This document shows positions 42,021 through 54,439 of a stretch of 64,000 nucleotides of DNA, in pieces. The stretch covers positions 63,286,001 through 63,350,000 of the forward strand of contig CM070907.1 of NCBI GenBank assembly GCA_036417435.1. Reading direction: 5' to 3'. Numbering within the stretch: position 1 is the stretch's first letter; each line of letters starts with the position of its first letter. Source of the DNA: Inia geoffrensis. Its lineage: Eukaryota; Chordata; Mammalia; Artiodactyla; Iniidae. A program made the position numbers and the translations under genes. The notes beneath the pieces were generated by a model, which saw only the letters and a program-made list of their open reading frames with translations, did not search any database and was not told where the DNA came from.

Positions 42021-42395
42021 GATCACTCTCATTTCTGGGACTTTAAGCCTGTTATTTCCTAATTATGGGATGACCTCCCCTCACCACAAGCTCTTCCCTG
42101 GCAAACAGCCCCTGGTGTTTCAAGACTCAACGCAGGTTTCATCTCCTCCTGGAAACCTTTCCTTACCTCCTAAGGCTAAATCCTTTGCTGCTTCTCTTTG
42201 CCCCGTGGCACTCCTGACACTATGCTCCTCACATAATTACCCACCATGGTACAAACCATCACCATCAAACACTGTAAGCTTGTCTGCCACCCCACTGGGC
42301 CTGATGCGCCTTTTTCATCTGTGTCTCCAGCACCCAGCAGAGAGATAAGACACTACTGAGCAGGTGGTACAATATTTGCTGACTGACAGACTACT
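42020..42395 (+). repeat. L2 3' portion
   Basis: AACGCAGGTTTCATCTCCTCCT-like text, CTCCAGCACCCAGCAGAG and a closing GAGCAGGTGGTACAATATTTG follow L2 order. It ends about 20 bp before the exon 8 pyrimidine tract. Confidence 0.6.
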
Positions 42396-42413
42396 TTTCT
42401 TATTTGTTTTTAG

Positions 42414-42493
42414 GCGACTATATCTTGCTCAAGCTGTTGGACAGCAAGTGCCACATGAAGAAATGCCTTTGGAGTTGCCAGAAACATATATAG
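42414..42493 (+). CDS. CCDC83: CCDC83 coding exon 8
   Basis: Encodes residues 265-291 and one base of codon 292: RRLYLAQAVGQQVPHEEMPL then ELPETYI. Codon 265 (Arg) is split AG|G. Strong acceptor (TTATTTGTTTTTAG); donor GTATTA is weak. Coiled-coil character ends here. Confidence 0.92.
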
Positions 42494-42981
42494 GTATTAT
42501 TTTATTGTAATGGTGATTTTTAAAAAGTTGACAAACACTTAATTGCGCTTCTTATTATGGACAGGAACCTTGTATCAGAGAGCTATTCAGGGAATAGAGG
42601 CCCGCCAGCTCCCCCATATTTCTCTGTGCTTGCAGAGCTTACCTAACCCATCTCCTTTCTCTAGTCTTATTTTCAAATCAAAGTCACCATGTGTCACAGT
42701 GAATTAAATAGACACTGGTAGAGAGGGATGGAATGATGTCTACGCTGGCATGGTTTGTGCTCCAATTTAGCCAACCAACCAAAATACCAACACACTCACA
42801 GGTCCCCATGTGATTATTATAACTTATTAGCTAATAGAAGGAAATACAACGTAGATGTGGTTTCTAATAATAGGACTCACTCTCACTTTAATACCTAGAT
42901 GCTACATTTCTAATTCTCAAATTTTTCTCCTCCAGGAGATTCTCAAAGGTCTTTCAAATTTAAAATGTGACAAAGGAGTGT

Positions 42982-42993
42982 GTATATATATAT

Positions 42994-43028
<35 letters not shown>
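42982..43028. repeat. TA dinucleotide microsatellite
   Basis: About 23 TA units with one phase slip, inside intron 8. Confidence 0.95.
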
Positions 43029-43120
43029 CTGAATCACTTTGCTGTACACCAGAAACTAACACAACATTGTAAAGCAACCATATTTCAATTCAAAAAAAAA
43101 CTAAAACTGAAAAAAAAAAT
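43029..43120 (+). repeat. L1 3' terminal tail
   Basis: GAATCACTTTGCTGTACACC, CTAACACAACATTGTAAAGC and an A-rich end are an L1 3' terminus. It ends about 80 bp before exon 9. Confidence 0.8.
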
Positions 43121-43153
43121 GTGACAAAGTATGTATTGTATTTTTATTTTTAA

Positions 43154-43429
<276 letters not shown>

Positions 43430-43599
43430 TAGAGAAAATGTTGCTTTATTAGTTACTGGAGAAACTTAACCGGAAGTATGGATGCTGAAAAATTCTATTT
43501 GCAATTATTAGTAAAATTTGCCAACCATTCACGCCTGTCACTAGATACTATTTTCACTCCTACCCTTGCCCAATTTACTACATGTATTCATTTATAGAC

Positions 43600-44180
43600 A
43601 TCCATTACTAGTATACCATGTAAGTTACCTAGTGCTACATAACAAATTACCTCAAGAATTAGTGGTTTATAACAATAAATCATTTATTCTCTTTCAGGGC
43701 TTCTGTTGGTTAGAAATTTGGGAAGGTCTCCAGTGGACAGTCCTCACTTGGGTTCTCTAGAAGGTGCAGTTATATTTGGCTGAAGGCTTGATTTGGGCAG
43801 AAAGATCCTCTTCCAAGGTGGCTCACTCACATGGCTGGCAGGTTGATGCTGGCCAAGCTGGGGGCCTCAGTTCTTCTTCACATGGGCCTCCTTACAGGGC
43901 ACCTTTATTGTCCCTTTGTTACAGTATCTGGCTTCTTCCAAAGCAATCAGTCCCAGAGACCAAATGTTTCATATGACTTAGCCTTGGAAATCGTACACCA
44001 ACACTTCCATCATATTCTATTTGTTGATGTAGCTACAAAGTTCCACCCAAAGGGAAACAGTGTAGTTCCTGCATCTTGAAAGAGCAAAGTCAGCGTCATA
44101 TGGTAAGAAAAGCATGCGGGATAGGAAGTAGATTAGCATGACCATCTTTGGAAAGTACAAACAGTCACATATACCATTAG
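43600..44180 (-). repeat. LTR/MaLR-like fossil
   Basis: CAAATTACCTCAAGAATTAG, GGTGGCTCACTCACATGGCT and TTCCACCCAAAGGGAAACAG are in the order of a common ancient LTR-type repeat. Exact family uncertain. Confidence 0.45.
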
Positions 44181-44589
44181 GTGAAACCTAGATTATCAAG
44201 CCTTTTAATTTTAAAACGTTTTGGTACATTCCAGTCACTTTCACATCCACCCCTTGCTGTTTTCCCTCTTGGTACTACCAATAACCTTGAAAGTTCTCCT
44301 AGAACTTAAAAGTCTGGTAGGAGAAAGAGTGATTAAGAAAGCAAAAGAAACTGAATAAATCAACAAAAACCATTTTAACTAAGTACAACTCAGCCCTGCT
44401 ACCATCAAGTGATAATTTAAAGACTAAAGCTCTAGTCTCTGTAACACTCAAACACCCCCACGAGTATCTTGGAACCATGATGCCTTGTACGTTACAATAA
44501 CCTCACACTAGTGGACAACTGCCTATAAAATTCCAAACTCACATACCATTTGGTTGAATGAAAAACCTTCTTACTTTTTTTTGTTTTTA

Positions 44590-45835
44590 TCCGCTGAATT
44601 TATTTATTTACATTTCTTTTTTAAGTTGACTTACAATGTTGTGTTAATTACTGCCATACAGCAAAGTGACTCAGTTATACGTGTATATGTATACATACAT
44701 TCTTCTTCATATTCTTTTCCATTATGGTTTATCACAGGATATTGAATATAGTTCCCTGTGCTATACAAGAGCACCTTGTTGTTTATCCATTCTATGTATA
44801 CCAGTTTGCATCTGCTAACCCCAAACTCCCACTCCTCCCTTCTCCCACCCCCTCTCCCCCTTGGCAAACCACCAGTCTATTCTCTATGTCCCTGATTTTC
44901 TGTTTCATAGATAGGTTCATTTGTGTCATATTTTAGATTCCACACGTGATATCATATGGTATTTGTCTTTCTCTGTCTGATTTACTTTACTTAGTACGAT
45001 AATCTGTAGTTGCATCCATGTTGCTGCAAATGGCATTATTTCATTCTTTTTTTATGGCTGAGTAGTATTCCATTGTATATATGTACCACGTCTTCTTTAA
45101 CCATTCATCTGTTGATGGACATTTAGGCTTCTTCTATGTCTTGGCTATTGTGAATAGTGCTGCTATGAACATAGGGATGCATGTATCTTTTTGAATTATA
45201 GTTTCGTCTGGATATATGCCCAGGAGTGGGATTGCTGGATCATATGGTAATTCTCTTTTTAGTTTTCTGAGGGACCTCCATACTGTTTTCCATAGTGGCT
45301 GCACCAACTTACATTCCCACAAACTGTGCAGGAGGGTTCCCTTTTCTCCACACCCTCCCCAGCATTTGTTATTTGTAGACATTTTAATGATGGCCATTCT
45401 GACCAGCATGAGGTGGTAACCCATTGTAGTTTTGATTTGCATTTCTCTAATAATTAGCGATGTTGAGCGTCTTTTCACGTGCCTATTGGCCATCTGTATT
45501 TCTTCTCTGAAGAAATGTCTCTTTAGGCCCATTTTCTGATTGGGTTGTTTGTTTTTTTGTTGTCAACTTGTATGAGCTGCTTGTACATTTTGGAAATTAA
45601 GCCCTTGCTGGTTGTGTCATTTGCAAATATTTTCTCCCATTCTCCCACTGTCTTTTCCTTTTGTTTACGGTTTCCTTCGCTGTGCAGAAGCTTGTAAGTT
45701 TAAGTCCCATTTGTTTATTTTCACTTTGATTTCTATTGCCGTAGGAGACTGACCTAAGGAAACACTGGTATGATTTATGTCAGAGAATGTTTGGCCTACA
45801 TTCTCTTCTAAGACCTTACTTTCCACGGAAGTTTT
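44590..45835 (-). repeat. Antisense L1, ORF2 C-terminal part
   Basis: The minus strand of 45134-45532 encodes ORF2 C-terminal text ([34 protein letters not shown]). The 3' UTR lies to the left and the element is 5'-truncated at about 45835. Several frames are broken. Confidence 0.88.
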
Positions 45836-45847
45836 TGACGTGGTGGA

Positions 45848-46215
45848 AATGGTATTGTATGTTCTACAGACTGAATTTTGTCCCCGCCCCCTCCCCCAAA
45901 TTCACAGGTCGAAGCCCTAACACACAATATGACTGTATCTGGAGACACAGGCTTTAGGAGTTAATTAAGGTTATATGAGGTCATGAAGATGGGCCCTCAT
46001 CTGATAGGACTGTGGCCTTAGAAGAGGAGGCTTTGCCTTGTGAGAACGCAGTGAGAAGGCAGCCATCTGCCAGCCAGGAAGAGGCTCTCACCAGAACCCA
46101 ACCATGCTGGCATCCTAATGTTGGACTTCCCAGCCTCCAGAACTGTGAGAAATAAAGTTCTGTCGTTTCAGCCACTCAGCCTGTGGTATTTGCAGTTCAA
46201 GCAGACTAAGAGTCT
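45848..46215 (+). repeat. MLT1-type MaLR LTR
   Basis: CTACAGACTGAATTTTGTCC, GTCGAAGCCCTAACACAC and CCAGCCTCCAGAACTGTGAG then AATAAA (46151-46156) are the MLT1 LTR layout, sense to CCDC83. Its polyadenylation signal could in principle act in intron 9. Confidence 0.8.
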
Positions 46216-46399
46216 ATTACTTCAGAATCCTGCTCCAGATGGTTCTGAAATATATGGTAGACTTCCATCAATTGACTTTTCTCCTATCTCGCATTTATTG
46301 TAGCTCTGCAATTATGTATTTTAAAAGCTACATACAGTTATATGAATTTTTGAGAAATATTAATAAAACATTGCCTTCCTTTTTCATTCTTTGACGCTC

Positions 46400-46700
46400 C
46401 TAAATTCTAGTAAATGTTTATTGAGACGCTCACAACATGCCAGGTACTTGTTAGATGCTTGAGAATTTAAGGGGGAGAACAGGAAGAAATGAAGTCTCAA
46501 AGACACCTACGTGGCAGGCCCTACCCTAAATAGTGTACATGCTAGTAGAAAACTGATAAGAAAATCATTGATTACTGTACAGGAGGAATGTACTACCTGT
46601 ATCTGTCTCCCTGACCAGTCTTTTGCTCCAGCACTTGGTACACAGCCTGGCACATAGTGGGCACTCAGGAAAGGTTTGTTGAAGTGTTGAAGGAATCCAA
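46400..46700. repeat. Two short L2 3' ends
   Basis: Antisense L2-like text at about 46405-46480 is followed by sense L2 text at about 46590-46690 (CAGCCTGGCACATAGTGGGC). Confidence 0.55.
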
Positions 46701-46942
46701 AAGAAGGAGTTACAGCTTGGAGAGGCTTCCAAGAGGAAGGCCCATTGGGTAGGGCTGGAGCTGTTTCAAGTCAGTTTGGGGCTAGCTGTGGGATTTCATA
46801 TAAATTAGACTTCTAATTCTGTTTGTTGATATCTGAAACTATATTCAGTTGGACAGAATGTGGTAAGTTTTATATCTACAGTAGATCCTGTGAAATGTGC
46901 AAAACCCATGTAGATTTGCTCAATATTAAGATATTTATCGTC

Positions 46943-47260
46943 GGGCTTCCCTGGTGGCGCAGTGGTTGAGAATCTGCCTGCCGATGCAGGGGACATGGGT
47001 TTGAGCCCCGATCTGGGAAGATCCCACATACCACGGAGCAACTGGGCCCACGAGCCACAACTACTGAGCCTGCGCGTCTGGAGCCTGTGCTCTGTCTGCA
47101 ACAAGAGAGGCCGCGATAGTGAGAGGCCCGCGCACCGTGATGAAGAGTGGCCCCCGCTCACCGCAACTAGAGAGAGCCCTCGCACAGAAACGAAGACCCA
47201 ACACAGCCAAAAATATAAATAAGTAAATAAATAAATAAATAAATTTATTTAAAAAAAAAC
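46943..47260 (+). repeat. Long CHR SINE, perfect TSD
   Basis: Full-length 310-bp form ending in AAAT repeats. GATATTTATCGTC occurs at 46930-46942 and 47261-47273, a perfect 13-bp duplication. Located in intron 9, sense orientation. Confidence 0.95.
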
Positions 47261-47679
47261 GATATTTATCGTCAAAGATGTTTTTAGATCATTCATTTTG
47301 TTCTTAAATAATATAGGAAACTCTGCTGCGGTTATATCCTGGCCAGAAGAGGGCTATATACATGCAGCCAATACTTCCTACTTCCTTTTACCAATTAAAG
47401 AGCTTGCAGAGAATATATCTCCCTGCTGTAGTTGATGTTCCCTCCCCGGCTCAAGCCCCCAAAAGACAAGCCTGCAAGCCTTGCTGCCTGCTCTTTGGGA
47501 GATGTGCCTACCATGCCCCCACTGGGTATATAACTTTACTGAGTGGTTTTTATTTACAGCAGCTCTCATATTTCACATGTCATACAGCATTCAGACAATT
47601 AGGAGGGCAATGAAATCTGTCATATAGAGGCCAACTGTAGTAAATAAAACCTGATCTATGAAGGCCGGTAACTTGCTGA

Positions 47680-47880
<201 letters not shown>

Positions 47881-48600
47881 GACTGAAATCTGCAAAGTAA
47901 AAACAACTTCTTATACATTTCCTTTGGGAACTGAGATATATCAGTCGGCCATTTTATTTACTCTTTGGTCCATTTTTAAAGCAGTTGTTATTTCTAAAGG
48001 TCATAATTACATTTAAAATCAAAGATCCGAGTATTCAGCTATTCATTTACTTGTGTGGCCTGAGTGACAAAAATGAAAGTACACTTTATATTTCCATATT
48101 CAAGTATACAGGAGCATGACGGTGGGCCAAGATGGTCTCTGAGGTTGCTTACCACTTAAAAATTTACTGATCAATCTAGGATGCCAATATGAAATAGTTC
48201 AATTAGGAATTTTCTGAGAAAATTTAGAGGTTTGCATAGCACTGACTACACATCTTTCCCTCTGAGGGCGCTGAATGACAGATAGCCAGTCCACAGTTCA
48301 AGTCTACTCTTCTTTAACCTAACACTATAATGAAAATCAAACATTTTAGAAACAAATTTGAGGGTGGTAATTTCTTTTACAAAAATATTCCATCAATAGG
48401 GAGGTCCATCTCCCATCAGCTCTATCAAGTCTAAACTGCTGAGTCTCTATCCAAGGTCATTACTCCTTCCCTCTTATTGGTACCACAAGCCAAGGACACT
48501 CTGACTGTGCCTGAATTTGGCATCAGCTTTCCATTTTAAAGCTAGTTCTACTTATAAAGCTTTTTACAAGAAACGCCTTTTTTTTCCTTTTTTTTTTTGA
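47881..48600 (+). other. Probable CCDC83 3' UTR and downstream unique DNA
   Basis: There is no AATAAA or ATTAAA in this stretch. An AGTAAA variant lies at 47896-47901, 16 nt after the stop, and the first AATAAA is at 48728-48733 inside or at the edge of the old L1. The transcript end cannot be fixed from sequence. Confidence 0.35.
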
Positions 48601-49154
48601 AATACCTTTTAAATATAAGGCCACAGATAGACTGAAAGTAAATACACCATGCAAACATTAACCAGAAGGAAGCTGGTGTGACCAAACTATTCAACAAAGT
48701 AGACTTTAAGGTAAGAAATGTTAAGAAAATAAAGAGAAAATGAAGAAATGTATGTCACAATAATAAGCAGATTAATTCATCAGGATGATATAACCGTTCT
48801 AAATAATATAATCTCAAAATATATAAAACAAAATTTACCAAACTAAAAAGCAATATGGTAAACCTTATGTATATTTTACCACAATAAAAAAAGAAAAAAG
48901 GCAGAAACAAATTCACCATCAGACTTGAAGGTCTTACCACACCTCTCTCAATAACTGATTACAAAACAAAACAAAACCCCAATCATTAAGGATATAAAAA
49001 GTTAAACAACTGTAGATTACACATACTTTTCAAGTGTACATAAAATATTTACAAAAATAGACTATATCCTGGGCCATAAAGTAAGTGACAACAAATATTC
49101 AAAAAGTTGAAATGCATGGGATGATTCTCTGACCACAGTAGAAAATAACTAAAA

Positions 49155-49180
49155 ACAACAACAACAACAACAACAACAAA
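49155..49180. repeat. CAA trinucleotide run
   Basis: About eight CAA units within the old L1. Confidence 0.9.
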
Positions 49181-52078
49181 GCTGTAATTTTCAAGTAAGC
49201 AAGATATTTCGGAAAAGCCTATGTGTGAAAGGAGAAATCACAAGGAAAAAATACTCTGAATTATAATGAAAAATATGACATCAAAACTTGTGGGAACCAG
49301 CCAAAGTGATGTTTAAAGGGAAATTTATAACCTTTCATGTATTAAAAAGAAGAAAGTTTGAAAATTCAATCATCTAAGCTTTCATCTCAGGAATCTAAAA
49401 AAAGCAGCAAAAATAAACCCAAAGAAAGTAAAAGAAAGGAAATAAAGAGCAGAAATTAATTAAATAGAAAGTTGACATATAAAAGAGAAAATCAACAAAG
49501 TCAAAAGCTGGTTCCTTGAAGGGTTAATTAAAATTGAAAACCCATAGTAAGACTAATCAAAAAAGAGAGGAAATAAATGAAAAAGAGACATCACTACAGA
49601 ATTACAGACATTATTAAAGGGATAAAAGGAAATTAAGCAGAAAAAAACTTTCCCCATAAATTTGACAATTTAGATGAAATGGAAACATTTCTAGAAAAAT
49701 ATTTCTACAAAACAGGAGGAAATAAAAATTCTGAGTTAGGCCTAGATATGTTTTTAAAAATCCAATCTGCATTTAAAAAATTTAAGAAGCCAGCTGGCTT
49801 GCTTCACTGGTGAATTTTTCCAAACATTTCAAAAAGATACAATACCAAATATACACAAACTCTTTCAGAGAATAGAGAAAAAAGAAACACTTCCAAATTA
49901 CTCTATGAGGTCAATATTATTCTAATACCAAAACGTGGCAACATCATTACAGGAAAAGAAAATTAAAGGCCAGTATTTCTCATGAAGATAGATGTAAAAT
50001 CATTCACAAAATATTAGCTTATTGAATCTAGCAATATTATAATATATAATATTTCATGAATAAAGAATGCAAGGTTGGTTTAATATTCAGTAATCAGAGT
50101 GGAAACATGAATGAGATCAATGGATTATATCAATATCAATACCCTGGTTGTGACATTGCACTATAATTTTGGAAAAAATGCTTATTTTTAGGGAAACTGG
50201 ATAAAGAGTACATGTGATCTATCTGTATTATTTTTGTACAACTGCATGTGACTCTAAAGTTATCTCAAAATAAAAAAATCAAGGGTAAAATGAACAGAAC
50301 ATAGGTGGTAACTCATATGATCATCTCACTAGATACAGCATTTGATAAAGTTTAATAGTGTGATAAAAAATCATAATAATATGACAAAGCTCTCAGCAAA
50401 GAAGGAATACTTTTTTTTTTAAAGCCCTGTAGCTAAAATTGTACTTAATAGTGAAATATTAAACATTTTCCCATTGAGGTCAGGAACAAGACATATATGC
50501 ACCATCACACTTCTATTCAACAGTGTTGACTAGAACTGGAGTGTTCTAACCAGGCAAGAAAAAGGAATTAAAAGCATAGAGATTAGAAGAAAGAAGCAAA
50601 TCGTCTTAGAGATGTCAAGGTTTTGTATGTAGATAATCCAAAGTAATCTACAAACTACTAGAATTTACAAGTGAATTTAGCTAGGTCACAGAGTACAAGG
50701 TCAATAAAGATCCAATGTATTTCTTTATACTAGCAACAAACAATTGGGAAAAATAAAATATAATAGAATCAATAACATCAAACATCAAGGAATTCATGCA
50801 ATGAAATATAAGCAAAATTTCTATGCTGAAGACTTCAAAACATTGTTGAGAGAAATTAAAGAAAACTTAAATAAATGGAATAAACAGAGAGATACACCAT
50901 TATCATGAAGTGGAAGATTCACAAGAGTTAAGATGTCTGTTCTTCCCAACTTGATCTATAGATTCAGTGCAATCCAAATCAAAATGCCAGCATTTTCTTG
51001 TAGACGTTAACAAGTTTTTTGTAACATTATTATGGAAATTTATAACCTATGCAGAAGACCTAGGATAGCCAAAACAATCTTGAAGTAAAACAACAAACTG
51101 GAGACCTTAACACTACCAAACTGCAAGACTTAATATAAAATTTCAGTAATTAAGACAGTGCACTACAGGCCCAAAGATGAAGAATCAGTCCAGTGGACCA
51201 GAATAAAGAGTCCAGAAACAAAGCCACACATTTACAGTCTCTTGACTTCTGCAAAGATGCCCCTATAATTCAGTGGGGGGGTGGGGGGCATGGTCTTTTT
51301 TAATAATAAATGATGCTGAGGCAATTGTATATCTGGGAAAAAATGAACATTGACTCTTACCTCATACCATACACAAAAATCAACTCAAAGTGAATCAGAG
51401 ACCTAAATACGGAAGGTAAAACAATAAAGCTTTTAGTAGAAAATATAAGAATATTTTCATGCTCCCCTGTGCACATCCAATAGATCCTCAAAGCCTATGC
51501 CTGAAATTTTAAACTATATCTGGTACGTAGGTAAATGTGGATTTGGTAGTGTTCCACATGGCTCCATCAAGCCTACTGCTCCCTGTTATCAATCACCTCC
51601 CTGGGAAAAATAAAAGTCCTAATAATAACCAATCATAAAAAGATTGATAAATTGCATTTTATTAAAATTAATCTCTCTTTTCATTAAAAGACACCATTAA
51701 GAGAGTCCAAAGGCAAGCCACATATGGGGAGAATTTATTTACTATACACACATATCTAAAAAAAAATTCGTATCCAAAATATATAAAGAACTTGTACAAA
51801 TCAGTAGAAAAAAAGACTTGAGGAGGCACTTCACGGAAGAATATATCCAAATGACTAGTAAGCCTGAAAAGGAGATCAACACTATCAGTGATGAGGGAAA
51901 GGCAAATTAAAACCACGATATACTATACACCCACTAGAATGGCTAAAATTTAAAAGTTGAAAACAGTAAATATTGACAAGGATACAGAGTGATTTGAACT
52001 CCTCTCATAGTTGTTGATGGGAGTGTTAATTGGCACAAACACTCTGGAATATGCCTGGCAGTAATTATTAAAGCTGAA

Positions 52079-52132
52079 CATATATATGTATGTATATATG
52101 TATACATGTATACATATATGTGTATATGTATG
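52079..52132. repeat. TATG/TATA low-complexity run
   Basis: Alternating purine-pyrimidine repeats within the L1. Confidence 0.85.
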
Positions 52133-52696
52133 TCATGCTCCAGCAGTTTCACTCTTAGCTTAATATGGAACAGAAACAAGTGGTTATGTTTACCTGAAGA
52201 CAGGGATAAGAATGTTCCTAACAGCTTTACTGAAAATAGGCCAAAACTTGAAACAGTAGTAGACTATCAGCAGTAGAATATGTAAGTAAATTGTGCTATA
52301 TTCATGCAATGGAATACTATACAGTAATGAAAGAATAAACTATTTCCATATGCAGCAATGTAGATCAATCTTATAGTCGTAATACTGAGTGAAGGAAGGC
52401 AGACACAAAAGAACACATACGGTATGATTCCATTTACACAATGTTCAAAAACAGGACGAGTGTGCTAATCTTGATGATAGGACTCAGAAGAGTGATTACT
52501 TTTGTGGAGGGGAATGACGAGGATGGTACATGAAAGAGTTTTCTGGTAATTTTGATGAGTGGCAGTTAACATGGATGTGTTCACTTTTTGCAAACATTCG
52601 TCAAGCAGGACATTTAAGATTGGGTACTTGACTGATATGTTTTATACTTCAGAAAGATTTAAAAAAAAAAAAAAAGCACCCCCACGCACACACCCA

Positions 52697-52817
52697 GGGA
52701 ATTCCCTAGCTGTCCAGTGATTAGGACTCCCATGCTTCCACTGCAGGGGGCACGGGTTTGATCCCTGGTTGGGGAAGTAAGATCCTGTAAGACGCGTGGC
52801 ACAGCCCAAAAAAAAAA
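52697..52817 (+). repeat. Short CHR-2-like SINE
   Basis: Starts GGGAATTCCCTAGCTGTCC, includes GGGTTTGATCCCTGG (B box) and a 10-A tail; about 120 bp. Confidence 0.85.
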
Positions 52818-52819
52818 GT

Positions 52820-54075
52820 CCCCCCAAATAACCATATTCCAATCCACTCCATGAAGTGACAGTGTGAACAGCAGCAAGAGTGTTTCCTGACAGGAAGGCA
52901 GAATACTTTGTTAGGACAATCTTTCAAAGGTCAACAGAAACAGAAATGTCCTTGGAAAAGTTAGTAACAATATGGAGTGAACTGGCCAATTTTCTTTTCA
53001 AGAAAGAAAGGTAAACTTTTTATAGATAAGATCTTTACTTTTCTTGGGTAGGAAAAAAAAAAAACAACTTACTGACTTTCCACTGGGACAAACCAAAGAG
53101 CTCCCAGTAACCAACAAATATAGCCTATGTGACAGCTCACTGGTTTCAGTAGGTCAGCAGAAACTGACTTTCACGTTTGGAAAGTTCAGACCATGAGATT
53201 ATTAAAAGAAGCCAGGCATAACATGGTAGGATTCCAGCATTTATTTGTTAGGTGTGGCAGTTTCTCCTTCACAATGTGAAATTGAATCAGAAGAAAATAT
53301 CAGATGACCAAAAGTCCTGTTTGCTGCCAAGATGTCAGAGTGGAAAAGGCATCCTTTGGAAAAAGGGAAGAATTTTCTTTTCTTCTGTTAATATTATTCC
53401 TTGCGTTTAGAATTTGCAGATAGCAGTATCTCTAAAACAAATCTTCGGGATTTTCCTAACCACCTAGATTCTTAATAGCTTAGGGTGGTAGCCCTGTTAG
53501 ATGACTACGTTACAAGGAAATCTCAATAAAGTTGTACCACTGTGAACTTCCTATCAGTGTCACCTATCCAACAAAAAGCATTTATCAAATGAATCTTGGC
53601 ACCCAGGCACTGTGTGTAGGACGTGAGGGAGGCAACATGAAACTGCCCCTTTCCTCAAGATACTCACGGTCCAGCAAAAGTGCCTGATGGGTCAAGGAGC
53701 CTCTCAGCCTTGGTGTAACCTGCTTTCACTCTTGAACACTAACAGCAGAGAAGGAAGAAAGGAAAGCGGGAGACGGCAGAACAGGATATTCTAGGTGGTG
53801 CGGTGGTTGTGTTTAACTCAGAATACTTTATTCTTCACACCTTTAGCGATAGGTTTGGAAAAGAAATTTAAGATGAGTTTTGGCGGATTTTATGTTGGTT
53901 TCAGTTCTCAGAAAAACCAAGCATGTGAGTTCTACATGTTGTCATTCAAGACTGGGGAAGAGGGGACAGGGTGTTGGCAGCTTTAGCATCAGGCTGCGAA
54001 TGTGCTTACTGTGGCCCAGGAATGAGATAGGTTTGAAGAAATTAAGGTGTAAAGAGACTGGGTAGCGTGTGGGGA
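52820..54075. other. Intergenic, little recognised
   Basis: No gene seen. A short antisense L2-like piece lies at about 53575-53690. Confidence 0.4.
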
Positions 54076-54079
54076 AACA

Positions 54080-54260
54080 CTCTGGGATCAGGCTGGCTGC
54101 CTTGAATCTTGGGCAGTCACTTCGCCTCTTTCAGGCCTATTCTCCTCAGTATTACATGGACCTAATTCCTGTATTGAAGGATTGTTTCAAGGATGACAGA
54201 GACTGCATGTAACCTGCACACAGTAGATATGCAATACATGGCAGTTGAAATGATAATTGA
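54080..54260 (+). repeat. MIR
   Basis: Sense MIR order: CTTGGGCAGTCACTTCGCC, TATTCTCCTCAGTATTACAT, then CACACAGTAGATATGCAATA. Confidence 0.6.
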
Positions 54261-54439
54261 CATTTAACAGCAATCTCTAGGAGAAAGGCCTAAGACTTCT
54301 GCTTGTCTTTACAGTACATTCACTCAAAGGTGCACAGAGTGTGCCTGTGTCTGATCCATCACATGCTGTGAGGCGCCGAAAAAGCTCTGATGGCAGCTGG
54401 GCCCTGCGTGCTTGTATCAAGGGGCTCACTCTGTCCTGG

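Larger units (their letters stand above)
48650..52665 (+). repeat. Old L1M element, decayed
   Basis: Sense L1 ORF2-derived sequence runs from about 49250 (ATGACATCAAAACTTGTGGG) through endonuclease/RT-like parts to a 3' UTR ending TTATACTTCAGAAAGATTT plus A run at about 52660-52676. No long open frame survives. A second L1-terminus-like stretch at about 50140-50290 suggests a composite or an insertion. Confidence 0.8.

Noticed and set aside
49155..49180. CRISPR-like or other regularly spaced repeat array
   Set aside because: It is a simple CAA run. Regular repeat-spacer structure is absent everywhere and the DNA is mammalian.
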